DNA of 64,000 bases from Lingula anatina (taxonomy: Eukaryota > Brachiopoda > Lingulata > Lingulida > Lingulidae): contig NW_019775412.1 of the NCBI RefSeq assembly GCF_001039355.2, positions 62,001 through 126,000 on the forward strand, given 5' to 3'. Shown piece after piece: positions 13,415 through 25,581 of the stretch (positions are counted from its first letter, which is position 1; each line of letters begins with the position of its first letter). The position numbers were made by a program, and so were the translations under genes. The notes under the pieces are model-generated. The model made no database searches. It was not told the DNA's origin and saw only the letters and a list, made by a program, of their open reading frames with translations.

Positions 13415-14128
13415 TTTCTTTGAAATGAATCCTGACAATACTACGAATGATTTTTGTTTTTTTCCATTTTTATAGATGAAAAAGACAATTCACCGGACAA
13501 CGTCACATTTTCAGTCATGTAAATCGTTCACGGCTTCGTTGACAACCACCCTCCTGCAGTCGTCCTTGACCTTTCTTGACCCAATTTTTTTATTTTAACC
13601 AATCATTGAACTTGTAAACTTTCAGACCTCTCGAGTGGACACCTGACACGCTAAAAGAAGTTTCGCCACCGATATGTAATTTACGGTATGTCCAGTATGC
13701 GTTCTGAAACACAAAAACAAAATCCGGAAAGTTCAAGCTGTGATTTGTTATCAACATATTACTGAGACCGTTTGAAGCTAGGTGAATGCTCCCTGCTGAC
13801 CTTTTAGTGGACTTGTACCAGTACATGTAACTGGCTTCAGAAGGCCTACGTGGTGCACTTGGTTTGTGTGTAAAGTGAAAGTGTACGTACACCGAAGTCT
13901 GATGTGTACATGTAGCTCCTTCAGGTAGTACCTGTGCATGTGTAGGTGCACTGTGAAGGTAATAGTAGCACGATTTTTTTTGCGTTAGCACTACTATTTA
14001 TGGTACTGTACATGTACTGCATGGTACGCATGCACTTAATTATGTGCTGTTTGTACAGTAAGCACATAATATGGGCATGTGGTACAGGTACATATCAAAG
14101 ACCGTGAAATCGTAGTAGTTCTATCAAT

Positions 14129-14198
<70 letters not shown>

Positions 14199-14547
14199 TC
14201 TTTTTCAGTAAAAAGAAAATCAAAACAAGCATGTGAATGCCTTGACCAGAAATGAAGAATATGGGCAAGAGAAATACCACTACAATCACCCATAAAACTT
14301 CTAATGGTAAAACTTCTGATGAAATTTTATCTTTAACAAAATATGCCAATATGAACAGTTATCTACATTATTCCAGACCTAGTAGAACAATGCTGATATG
14401 AAAATTTGTATTCTAAAAGATGATATTTATTTCTGCTTTTGAAGGCTGCAATCTCTTTGTACATGTAATATTTTGGCCAGCAGTTGAAAAAAAAAAAAAA
14501 GAAAAAACAAACTAAAGAAGCTTTTCTGGTGTTTTTCATTTGAAAAG
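13415..14547. promoter_or_regulatory. Divergent intergenic region between WDR38 and SLC35G1-like gene
   Basis: The two genes point away from each other with about 1.1 kb between their start codons, so promoters of both must lie here. I see no clear TATA box. The stretch includes a long TA tract (14131-14193) and an A-rich run just before the transporter ATG. A 133-codon minus-strand frame at 13590-13991 has no recognisable features. Confidence 0.45.
14131..14193. repeat. (AT)n microsatellite
   Basis: About 31 AT units in the divergent WDR38/SLC35G1 spacer. Confidence 0.95.
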
Positions 14548-15930
14548 ATGGCAAAATTGTCTGCTGAAAATCTCACTTGTACAAATGAAATTCAACTGTG
14601 TCTTAATGATAAGGGATGTGATGGTGCTAGTATGGATGACATTTTAAAAGATGATGATGATGACTGTGAAGACAACTTGAGATCAACTCCGAGGCAAGTA
14701 GAAGTTTCTCTACTTACTGGCACCGGTGTTCAGCATTTACAACAAATGGATGGCAATACTATGGAAAGTGAACCATCTTCCGGTGTGATTATATTACTTG
14801 GTGCTAACAGCAAGCCAGACTTGCTGACAGAAAATGTAACGCATTTACCAATGGTTCAAATTGTGGATGAAAATAGCAAAGAAGTTGGCGAGGGCCCTTC
14901 AGATCCCCTGATCACATCAGACGTGGAAGGTGAAGAAGCTGTCGTCGAAGAAGACGCAAAAGCCGTCCCTCCGTTTCCTGGCTTTGGCCTTCTGTTGGGG
15001 GTCATATCGAGTGTGTTTTTTTCTCTAAGTTCAGCTTTTGTTAAATGGGTCAAGGATGTCAATGTCTTTGAGATAATAGTGTTTCGACAACTTGAAATCA
15101 CTCTCTTTATCACACCATTGGTGATATACAACAAACAGCCTTTCTTTGGTGTAAAAGGGCAAAAGTTTGGTTTATGGCTAAGAGGACTTTTTGGAACAAC
15201 CGCAATATGTCTGTGCTACCTTGCCTACAAAAATATGCCAGTAGGGGATGCCACTGTAATCGTTAAGAGTACACCAGTCTTTGTAGGGATTATCAGCTGC
15301 GTGTTTCTCAAAGAACGCTTCCGTGTATTTGAAGTGATAGTAACGATCACTGTAATTGGTGGCTGCATTCTTGTCGTACAGCCTCCGTTTATATTTGGAC
15401 AGTTGATTGAAAAAAGTTCTGAAGTATCTCAGCAGCATTTTTTTGGTGCTCTACTAGCTCTTGGAGGCACGTTAAGTGCTTCCATAACCTTTGTTATTGT
15501 CCGTAAGATTTCTCATGTTCATTATACCACCATTATATTTTGCTTTGGTGTGTGGGGAATGATCCAGACATTTGTTTCACTTTTAGCTGTTCAGGGCTTA
15601 AAAGACCCACCAACAGGGTTGCCCAGAATTTTGATCATGTTAATCGGTGTCTTTTCATTCTTGGGTCAAATTTTTTTCACCATTGCCATGAAGTATGAAA
15701 ATGCTGGCCCCATTAGCGTGACAAGGGCCTCGGAGGTGCCACTGGCATATTTATGGCAGTATGTGTTCTTCAGTGAAATCCCCACGTTGTATTGTATCGC
15801 TGGAGCCACCCTGGTGACAGTTAGTGTGGCGCTCATTGGTATCAAGAAATGGGTGCATGCTATTAAGGAAAAACCAAATCCTCCAAAACATATAGCCATG
15901 AAGTGCCTTAGCAAGTTTGTAGATTTATGA
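14548..15930 (+). CDS. SLC35G1: Solute carrier 35 member G1-like transporter (EamA/DMT fold)
   Basis: Intronless 460-codon reading frame. Residues 1-142 are hydrophilic and acidic (for example DDILKDDDDDCEDN near 31-43) and predicted cytosolic. From about residue 146 the protein has roughly ten hydrophobic segments arranged as two EamA repeats. Family-like stretches include FRQLEITLF, LFGTTAICLCYLAYKNMP and DATVIVKSTPVFVGI in the first repeat, and GPISVTRASEVPLAYLWQ in the second. SLC35G proteins belong to the drug/metabolite transporter superfamily; SLC35G1 has been linked to intracellular membranes and calcium handling and more recently to citrate transport, so the substrate here is open. 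The extended N-terminus makes it longer than I recall for the vertebrate protein. The ATG is the first in frame, and the 3' UTR is AT-rich. An intronless form would fit a retrocopy origin, but no flanking poly-A tail or target-site duplication was seen. Confidence 0.85.
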   Translation: MAKLSAENLTCTNEIQLCLNDKGCDGASMDDILKDDDDDCEDNLRSTPRQVEVSLLTGTGVQHLQQMDGNTMESEPSSGVIILLGANSKPDLLTENVTHLPMVQIVDENSKEVGEGPSDPLITSDVEGEEAVVEEDAKAVPPFPGFGLLLGVISSVFFSLSSAFVKWVKDVNVFEIIVFRQLEITLFITPLVIYNKQPFFGVKGQKFGLWLRGLFGTTAICLCYLAYKNMPVGDATVIVKSTPVFVGIISCVFLKERFRVFEVIVTITVIGGCILVVQPPFIFGQLIEKSSEVSQQHFFGALLALGGTLSASITFVIVRKISHVHYTTIIFCFGVWGMIQTFVSLLAVQGLKDPPTGLPRILIMLIGVFSFLGQIFFTIAMKYENAGPISVTRASEVPLAYLWQYVFFSEIPTLYCIAGATLVTVSVALIGIKKWVHAIKEKPNPPKHIAMKCLSKFVDL

Positions 15931-18900
15931 GAGGCATCCATGTCAGTAAGAAATTATATGTAAGAGAGAAATAATCAGACATGGGGAAAACTATGGAGGT
16001 ACTGAAGGTCCAGAAGACCTGCACTACAAGAAATCTGCAGGTCCCCTCAATTCTGTGTTGGTCTAAACTAAATATTTTATTTCCTTTGGTCTATGTTAAC
16101 ATGTGATTTATTATTATGTTATTGTATTTTCACATATACCTAGCAGGTCCTGTAGCATTTCAAGAGGTCATGAATTAATGGACAAGCAGTTTTCCCATGT
16201 CTGAAGTATTCTCTGGATATTTTCCCTTATCCTGATATTTGCTCAGTGAAAAATTTTTCTTAAAACTACTATGTAGTTCTAAGAGGACAAGGTACATGAC
16301 GAGTCTAGAGCTAGTTAATGAAGCATTTTCAATTGCTGATTAGAAATGATCAACACAATTTGTTTTTGTTTTTTATTTGTTTTTTACACCAGTATATTGT
16401 TAATACTTTTCATTATGTCCTAAAATTCACCCATGTTATGTTTTGTTTTTACATATAGCCACAGTACATTTTCACAGTAGCTTTGAAATATAAGGCATTT
16501 ATACAGCCTTACTAAGGCAGGAGTTTGGGTGGGTGGGTGGGTGGGGGCTGAGGGGATGTTTGCCAAGGGAAGACGAGGCTTTGACTACTGGGCATAGCCT
16601 CATACCCCATCAAGATGGACCCTCTGCCATGCTAATATTAACTTGTGATTGTATTTTAGTTTTCACTTATATTTCATGGCTAATGTAAAAGTGAACTGTG
16701 ACTTTGACCTGGCCACTTAACGGTTAAATTTGTTGACTATTACTTTTTATTTTTGTACTCTTTTTTTTTGTTGTTGGATAATGTTCTGTTATTAAAAATG
16801 ACATTCTAAATTATATTGTTTTCATTTGAAGTATAGAATGGTTATGTACATTTTATGTGGTATTTACACATTTATTGTAGTTTTAATACCTCTAGATTTA
16901 AAGCAGCATCTAAAAAATAATTTTAAAGAATTATATCTTTAGGATTGTTTGTGTTTAAGTAAAATTAAAATATTTAATGTCAAATTATTTCGCATAATTG
17001 ATTTTATACTGCACATTGCTTTTAATGAAAGGTGATTCTTTTTGTAAGGAATGTTTGAAATATTGACCTAAAGGATCGTGAATATTATAATTGTTTTTCA
17101 TATATATTATTATGGATGATTGGATCAGCATTACAGTTGAACTATTCTTGTTCAAATATTCTTGTGTCTTTTTCTCTTTTATTTACCAACAGGATAAAGT
17201 ATTTATAGCCTAACTCGGTACAGCAATGACAACATGGTTGGCAATGTAAAAAATAAAACTGTACATGATCCAATGAATTCAAGATTTTTTACAGTGTAAT
17301 AAGTCTAAAAAAGGGGAAAAACAATCAAAACTCATAAAAGTGGATCCTGGGGATTTACAAACAATAAACAAGATCCAGATTTAAGATAAATAACAAGCAT
17401 TTCAAGCTTACTTTTTAAAAAATCTACTCTGATAACCATAACAAAATCTATCAATACATGTGACCAGTCGTGCTGTATAAGTTCAACCAGACACATGTAA
17501 ATAATTTTGAAGTTTCAATTGTTGCACAGAAGCTTATCTATTCAAATTTATCTATTCTCCAGATAACATGACTAAAAGGAAAAGTAGTTAATATTAAACA
17601 TAATACATCAATACTGACTTTGAATTCTTAAAAATCACTTGAAGTGTGTAATATCAGATATCACTAATGCTGTTACTTCATAAACTTATGAACATTCAAT
17701 TTTTCATAGAAATCTCACTGGTTACACTATAGGACAACAATAGCATGATTCTTCTTTGTTTAATGTTCTTCTCCATTTGTAAACTGACAAAGTATATATT
17801 CTACAATTGATTTGCCTGAATAATTCTCAACAACCCCGACATTTTGTGCCTGCTTGATTGTCCCTATTTCATATTTCACTCATTCCGTTCAAGAGGTGTC
17901 TACAATGTCTGTAACTAACATCTGTTGCTATGGAAACTGGCAATACAATGAAGAGGCAGCCATTGCCATGCTGGGCATCGCAATCGCAACTAAATGAACA
18001 GATTCTGAAGCAGGCTCAAACCAAATTCATACAGAAAGATGACAATTGTCAATTCTCCCCATACAGATAAATAAAGTCACCTTCACTGTGTTAAAAATAT
18101 ATATACAGGAGATGGGTACACTCGTGGGGTCTGGGAGTTTGGAGGTTCTAGCTGTTGTAACAAATAATGACTAGGGTCCTTTTCATGCTGTGTACCCCAA
18201 TGCTTTGACTGGTTCTAACGTGTAATTTTGCATTGTGTGTGTATGTATGTGTGTGTTTTTGTTTTTTTTTTGGTTCCTTTTTGCAAGTTTGCTTTCTACA
18301 GTGTGAACTAATCGAAATTAATTTTGTTAACTGGCCTTGTGGAGCAAAGGGTTCCATTTACTGGAGGACCTAAGACCCATGTTATTAAGTTATCAATCTC
18401 TGGAAAGGTTGCGATAAAGGTAAGTATGCTGCACAGTGAAATAAAAAGGGCCTAGCTGCAAGTGACATAACTAAAACATTAGCATATATAAATCTGCAGA
18501 TAGGATTTGGATGATGTTTTAACTTTGTTCTTCAACAGCTCGAGATTCTCAAATGGTTCCCAACAGAAATTCAGCAAATTGTCTTGATATTATGAAAAAT
18601 CCCTTCTTATGTCTAGACAACAGTTACAGTGCTTTTCAGAAACTTGTTACTTAATTGTACTTCTGCCATAATTATCAACACACTAAACAACATCAATGCC
18701 TTTTCCTAACATAGCTTGATCCTCTGTAATAGATAAAATACAATACTTTTTCAAAGACTACAAATAGCCCTAAAATCTTGAAGAATTCGTACTAATAACT
18801 GAAATCTGGTTTCATCAAATGCTGTGATATGTGATCAAATGTATTGCCTGATTTTAACCCTTTCTAAATTGTCTCGTTTAGTCTGAGTTTAAACCTTCTG

Positions 18901-19499
18901 ACCAAGTTCCAGCCAAGTTTAAATGATCCCATTTTACATTCAGAAGCTACATCCATTAAAAAAAAAAAAACAGTGGGGTAATATCAACCATAACCAGCTT
19001 TGGACCAAAGCCACGCATTTTTCATATTATACTGAGATGTGCCACAGTATTTATTATAATTTATAAAATGTTTTATGGTACAATCACTGTACAGGCCTGT
19101 AGCCAGCAATTTCAAAAGGTGTGTGTGTGTGTGTAATAGTAGACCTTTTACTATGAAACTTACGTATACCTTCTACTAGTAGTAGATCAATTTTTACCCA
19201 GAGTGTACATTTTGCCTGGCAGAAAGGGCAGTTCGTTCGAACACCCCAGGCTACGGGCCTGCTGTAAATAAGCATATATTCACTGGTATAACTAATGCCC
19301 TTTTCAGACTGTTTCAGTACTAGTATGTAGAAGACAGAGTCAATTGACAGATAATAGTTCTAGACCTAATATCAGTTATCTTCCTGACTTACTGACCAGT
19401 CTGAATGTACTTTTAAGGCACCACAAAGTCCCTTGCATATTCATAAATACAGAACCAAGACGATACCACTTGAGCTGTTTTAATCTCTTCACTCCTGTC
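15931..19499. other. Convergent spacer / 3' UTRs
   Basis: The SLC35G1-like (+) and SLC27A-like (-) genes converge here. I see no coding potential. Candidate polyadenylation signals are an AATAAA near 17250 on the plus strand and its reverse complement near 19052 on the minus strand. The stretch contains a short GGGT run near 16528. Confidence 0.5.
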
Positions 19500-22400
19500 T
19501 TAGAATCTTATTTTCCCACCGCATATGTCATTGTAACTTTGTTTACTCAGAGGTGTAAACTCTCCTATTTTAGAATCCAGATAAAACATTTTGTCGCCAG
19601 TCAAAGCAGGGTTAAAGCCCACTTTCTTCAATTCTGTTTTCTTTAATTTAAAAGTACCTACAACAGAAAAGATAACATTTTACATAGACATGTTCAAACA
19701 TATTTGGCAAAAAATTCTAATCTATTTGTTCATATTTGAAGTAAACTCAATATCTGCACTGAATATTCATTTTTCTTAAAATTATTTTTCATTACACGTT
19801 TTATTCACAGTAAATTATATCAAACGTCAAATTTATTCGTCGGTTTTAATAACAGTTTTCAAATTATGAATATTATTCTTACTAAACCAACAATAATATG
19901 AAACCAAGAAAGCAGAAAAATTTGCAACTTAACAAAAACATGACAATAAACTACAGATGGAAAGAACAGGCTTTTCCAAATATATATCTACTACTTACCT
20001 GTGGTGTCTACCTCTTCCATTAACCTTATAAAGATTGGCCTAGCATATGGTGGCAGAGATTTCTGGAGATCTCGCTGGAGTGCCTTCAAGTTAACTGTAT
20101 GATGTTTATCCACAATGGCCGCCATGCCTGCTCGGCCCTCCATACCTTAATAAATGGTTCAAAAATGCAGAAAATACTTATTTGTGGACAAACATATTAA
20201 GCCACTGTTGAGATGAGATTAAGTACATTTAGATGCACACTTTTATAAGAGCATATGTTTTGTGTGAATTTCACTGACCAGTTAATAATTAAATCACATC
20301 ATGGGTCTTAAGGTGTTCTTCTCAGATCCACTATCAAGTTTTTTTTTCAATTAGTGGATGTTTTAAGGTTGACAGTTGTTCTGCTTTTGACATATTTTCC
20401 TCATCACACACCAAACTGTCACAGTAGTGACTATAGATCTTTTAAAAGGAGAAAATTATGAACTTACAAATACAATACTGTTAGTGGCAGCACCAAAATT
20501 AACAGCAGGCAAATCTGTACTCCTATTTCCAACAGTAATAGCACCACAAATGCCATACAAAAGTTTAATTTTTAATGAATTCACAATTATGATCTAGGAG
20601 ATTGATAACTTTCCCCAATGAAAAGATTCGAGTCATTGCTTTCGCTTACCTGGAATCTCCACTCCATATACTGCTGCATCCTTAAGTTTGATAATATTAC
20701 TGATAACTGCCTCGACCTCTGCGGTGGAAACATTCTCCCCTTTCCAGCGGAATGTGTCACCTGTGCGATCCCTGAAGTAGAGATAGCCGAACTGGTCCAT
20801 CACCAAGACATCACCTGGAGAGAGAAAAATATTGACCACCTGATTAGAAAATATTTACATAATTTAACATGAGGCACAGGTCTTTACCTACCAGAGTATG
20901 CAAACTTTCATAAATAAACATATGAATATTCTAATAACTAGTTACTGTGTTGTTTTCATCTTTTTCTTGAGACTGTCACAATTACCCTTTTTCGCAACTA
21001 AGACAAATATTTTTTCTTACAAGTTTAAAATATTTGCATATCTTTTTAAGAATCCAACCAAAATTTCTGAGTCAACTAATTATCATCCTTTTCTAGCACA
21101 ATCCTTGAATTATTAATGTGTGGTTTGTCATATTTTAATACAATTTACAAGAAAAATGCTGGCTTGGATTTTTTCATTAAAATCTCAGCTATAAAACTTC
21201 AGGGGTCCTAGGAATAGACAGATATATCTAATACTCACCAGTCAAAAATGCCATATCACCCTTTGAAAAGACATCACGAGCGACTTTCTTCTCTGTGGCA
21301 GACTGGTTTGAGTAGCCGTCAAACTCTCGGATGATATCCCCCTTGATGATTTTACCCACCAGCTCACCAGGTTCCCCTGATTAAAAAAATGAATATTATT
21401 TGGGAGCTTAATAGTCAAAATGATTCATTGTTAAAAAAAGCTATAGTATAGCAAAATTAATCAACCAAATTCCAGATCTTATTTTAGCAAAAGAAGTAGA
21501 AAAATAAGAAAATAGAAAAAAGAAGGTGTGTTCATTTTTCTCGTGAAGACACCTGTACCTACCTGGCTGATAGTGAACACACAGCCCATTCCTTCCCCTG
21601 ACACCAGTACCTACCTGGCTGACAGTGAACACAAAGCCCATTCCTTTCCTGACACCTGTGCCTACCTGGCTGACAGTGAACACACAGCCCATTCCTTCCC
21701 CTGACACCTGTACCTACCTGGTTGACAGTGAACACACAGCCCATTCCTTCCCCTGACACCTGTACCTACCTGGCTGACAGTGAACACACAGCCCATTCCT
21801 TCCCCTGACAGGCTCTCCAGTTTCCTTGTCCACCTTGATCAGGGTGACAGGATACAGGGCGGGGGCTATTCTGGTCGTGAACCCCACCGCACCCATCTTG
21901 CCCTCCATATTTACTGAAAAATAACAACATTACATTAAGTGGTACAGAAAGGACGGGCAGTTTCTTGGTGAACCTTAACTCCCCTTATTAACCTGCCTGG
22001 TTGTGAGAAAACATACTTATAATAATTAGAACACAGAAGGTCTCAGAGAGGGGATAAGTCTTGTGAATTTTTTGAGTTACTCACTCTATTGTCCATTGTG
22101 GAAAAATGGAATGGAAAAAAATGCAGCTTTAAACAAAGGACTGTTAGCTACTGCATTCTAGCAATAAATACAAGACTTTTATTACAATATATTCACGGCC
22201 GATAACAATAAGTTAAAACAAAACCACTGTTTGATACTGAGTAGTAGATGCCTATTATTTTTCAAATAACATCTTGATGCAAACAGCCTGTACAAAGAGG
22301 GCCACAAATCAAACTTTATCACTCATTTTTATAGGTAACAATGTTACTCACAGACATTGGCATTGCCCTCTGTAGCACCATAAAACTCCCCAATCTTTTT

Positions 22401-23404
22401 CACCCCAAATCTGCTGACGAACTGCTCCCATATCTGTGGCCTCAGTCCATTCCCATAGGCCAGCCTCACCTGGTGCTGGGTCTCCGTGGGACGGAATGGC
22501 TGAGCTAAAAGGTACCTACAGATCTCTCCTATATATTGAATTACCTAGAAAATAATTGAATGAATAAATTCTTTTCTTGAAAATGAATTGAAAACTTCAT
22601 TTTTTAATTATCTTAAATCTGCATGTTTCAGAAAAATATCAAAATTACATTTCGAGTGGTCGTGATAAAAACATCCTTTCGGGGGAAAAAAAACAACAAC
22701 TGTGATATATAAAATGAAAACAGGATAAATATGACTAATAAGTTACATTGTAACCAAAGACAGTAAAAAGTTTCCATTTTCCTTACTGTGCAATTGTAAG
22801 CCACACAATCATCCCAGAATTTGCTGGCAGAAAACTTTTTCTTGACCACCAGTGTACACCCACTGATAATCATCTGGCCAACGCCCAGGATTCCTCCTGC
22901 TGAGTGGTAGAGAGGAAGTGTGTCGTATATAACATCACTGCTACGCATGGAAAACATCTTGTGCACTCCTTGGGACATGTAGTAAAACCTGAAAATTAAT
23001 AAATTTGGCAGACTTGGCAGATGTGAAATCGTATAGAAAATTTCATGTGACATAACATACTCAGTAACTCATCTTTTTTTTCATTAGATAAAAAAATCTA
23101 TAAAGCCTGGAGAATAAACTGAGGTGCTTTCTTGTACAGACACTCCTGTCCCAATGCTAAGTATAACCAATAACAAATTTAGCTGTTATCATCATCATCA
23201 TTTTCATCAGGCAAACAACGTCTGAGCTGATGTCTTCCTCACCTTCCATGTGTGATAACAGCTGCCTTGGGAAGCCCTGTAGTGCCAGAGGTGTAGATGA
23301 AAAATAGCTTATCTGGAAGAGAAAGCATACACTCAGCGATAATAATGTCCATAGAGCAAAATAAACCAAAGCGGAAGTGATTAAAAACCATTTCATTTTT
23401 GTTG

Positions 23405-23466
<62 letters not shown>

Positions 23467-24264
23467 GNNNNNNNNNNNNNNNNNNNNNNNNNNNNNNNNN
23501 NNNNNNNNNNNNNNNNNNNNNNNNNNNNNNNNNNNNNNNNNNNNNNNNNNNNNNNNNNNNNNNNNNNNNNNNNNNNNNNNNNNNNNNNNNNNNNNNNNNN
23601 NNNNNNNNNNNNNNNNNNNNNNNNNNNNNNNNNNNNNNNNNNNNNNNNNNNNNNNNNNNNNNNNNNNNNNNNNNNNNNNNNNNNNNNNNNNNNNNNNNNN
23701 NNNNNNNNNNNNNNNNNNNNNNNNNNNNNNNNNNNNNNNNNNNNNNNNNNNNNNNNNNNNNNNNNNNNNNNNNNNNNNNNNNNNNNNNNNNNNNNNNNNN
23801 NNNNNNNNNNNNNNNNNNNNNNNNNNNNNNNNNNNNNNNNNNNNNNNNNNNNNNNNNNNNNNNNNNNNNNNNNNNNNNNNNNNNNNNNNNNNNNNNNNNN
23901 NNNNNNNNNNNNNNNNNNNNNNNNNNNNNNNNNNNNNNNNNNNNNNNNNNNNNNNNNNNNNNNNNNNNNNNNNNNNNNNNNNNNNNNNNNNNNNNNNNNN
24001 NNNNNNNNNNNNNNNNNNNNNNNNNNNNNNNNNNNNNNNNNNNNNNNNNNNNNNNNNNNNNNNNNNNNNNNNNNNNNNNNNNNNNNNNNNNNNNNNNNNN
24101 NNNNNNNNNNNNNNNNNNNNNNNNNNNNNNNNNNNNNNNNNNNNNNNNNNNNNTTATATATATATATATCAAAGTTACTAAGACACGATCATAATACCAT
24201 AAAAGTCACGTGTAAGATAAGTGTATACGCTTAACATGTTTTACCCTCCTTAAATAAAGTTTAC

Positions 24265-24298
<34 letters not shown>

Positions 24299-25483
24299 TA
24301 GTCAAAATGTACAGACAGTGGCGTGTGCACACACATAACCACACATACAGCACACACTCCATATTTTACTAAAACTTTAAAAGAACCAGTACCATTGACT
24401 TTAATAACTGGAGCACTGGTTGGGTACATATAACCAAGCACGCACACACACGCACACACACGCACACACACACTCTTTTACTAAAACTTTAAAAGAACCA
24501 GTACCGTTGAGTTTGATAACTGGAGCATTGGGTGGGTGTTTGAGACTCATCTCTATGAGGGGGTCTAGGTTACTGGCCCAACCATTGAGACTGGGGTCTC
24601 TGGGCCCAGTGCAGTAGATTGACATGTGTCTGCCAAATGACCCATTGGCATCCTTCATAGCTGAAATATATAGAATAGGATTAATTAGTTATCATATGAT
24701 TGTGTGAAATGATTTCTGAAGAAATTTATTTAAACTGTAAACAAAATTATCACAACACTGTCTTTCTGTGGCATTTGTACTTCGTTTGTGATGAAAATGG
24801 CCACTTTGTATCACTTCAAGAAAATCTAAAATAATTAGAACAACTGAATTCAATACAATGGGGTACTCTATGAATCATCAACCCATGATATATTTCACAC
24901 ATTCCACAGGGAAAACTGATTTAAGGACACCTGTACTCTAGGTGTCTGCCACTGATATCATATCATATCATTCACAAAACCTGTATCAAATAGCACTGTC
25001 CCCAAACCAGTTCATATTAAAATTGCCATAGCAAAATTTGTGAACATGGCAATGTTAAAATGCAGATCTTTTAGCAAATGATTAGTGTCAAATGAGTAAG
25101 AAAATGGGTTTTATCCATCTACTTGTATCTTTTAATGTAACATTTTTTGTATAACATTGTATTCCGTCCCATTTTTTAGTATCTAGAGAGCCTACAAATG
25201 TAAAAACATTGTCATGCTCAATAAATTCTTATATCATATTATCACTTTAAAATCAAAGGAGTTAATTCTCAAAGGAAAAATGTGTGATTGATGAGTCGGG
25301 TAAACACCAGTGTACATTCATGCACATGTTTACTGTGACTAGGATAGATGCACATTTGTTTGTACAGCATAGCAATGTATGATAACCAGGCCATACAAAT
25401 TTATAATTCTACATAACATGGCCATAAGGTTATGATAGCTGATGCTATCCCTTAAATCTAAGGGTAAAAGTGCATTGGATATT

Positions 25484-25581
<98 letters not shown>

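Noticed and set aside
13590-13991. 133-codon minus-strand frame in the WDR38/SLC35G1 spacer
   Set aside because: No recognisable motif, no splice-site pairing with a neighbour, and low-complexity composition; treated as chance.
14036-14349. Frames encoding YIYIYI runs
   Set aside because: Translations of the TA microsatellite.
23377-24234. Long open frames across the N run and AT tract
   Set aside because: They exist only because Ns and TATA repeats contain no stops; no sequence information supports them.
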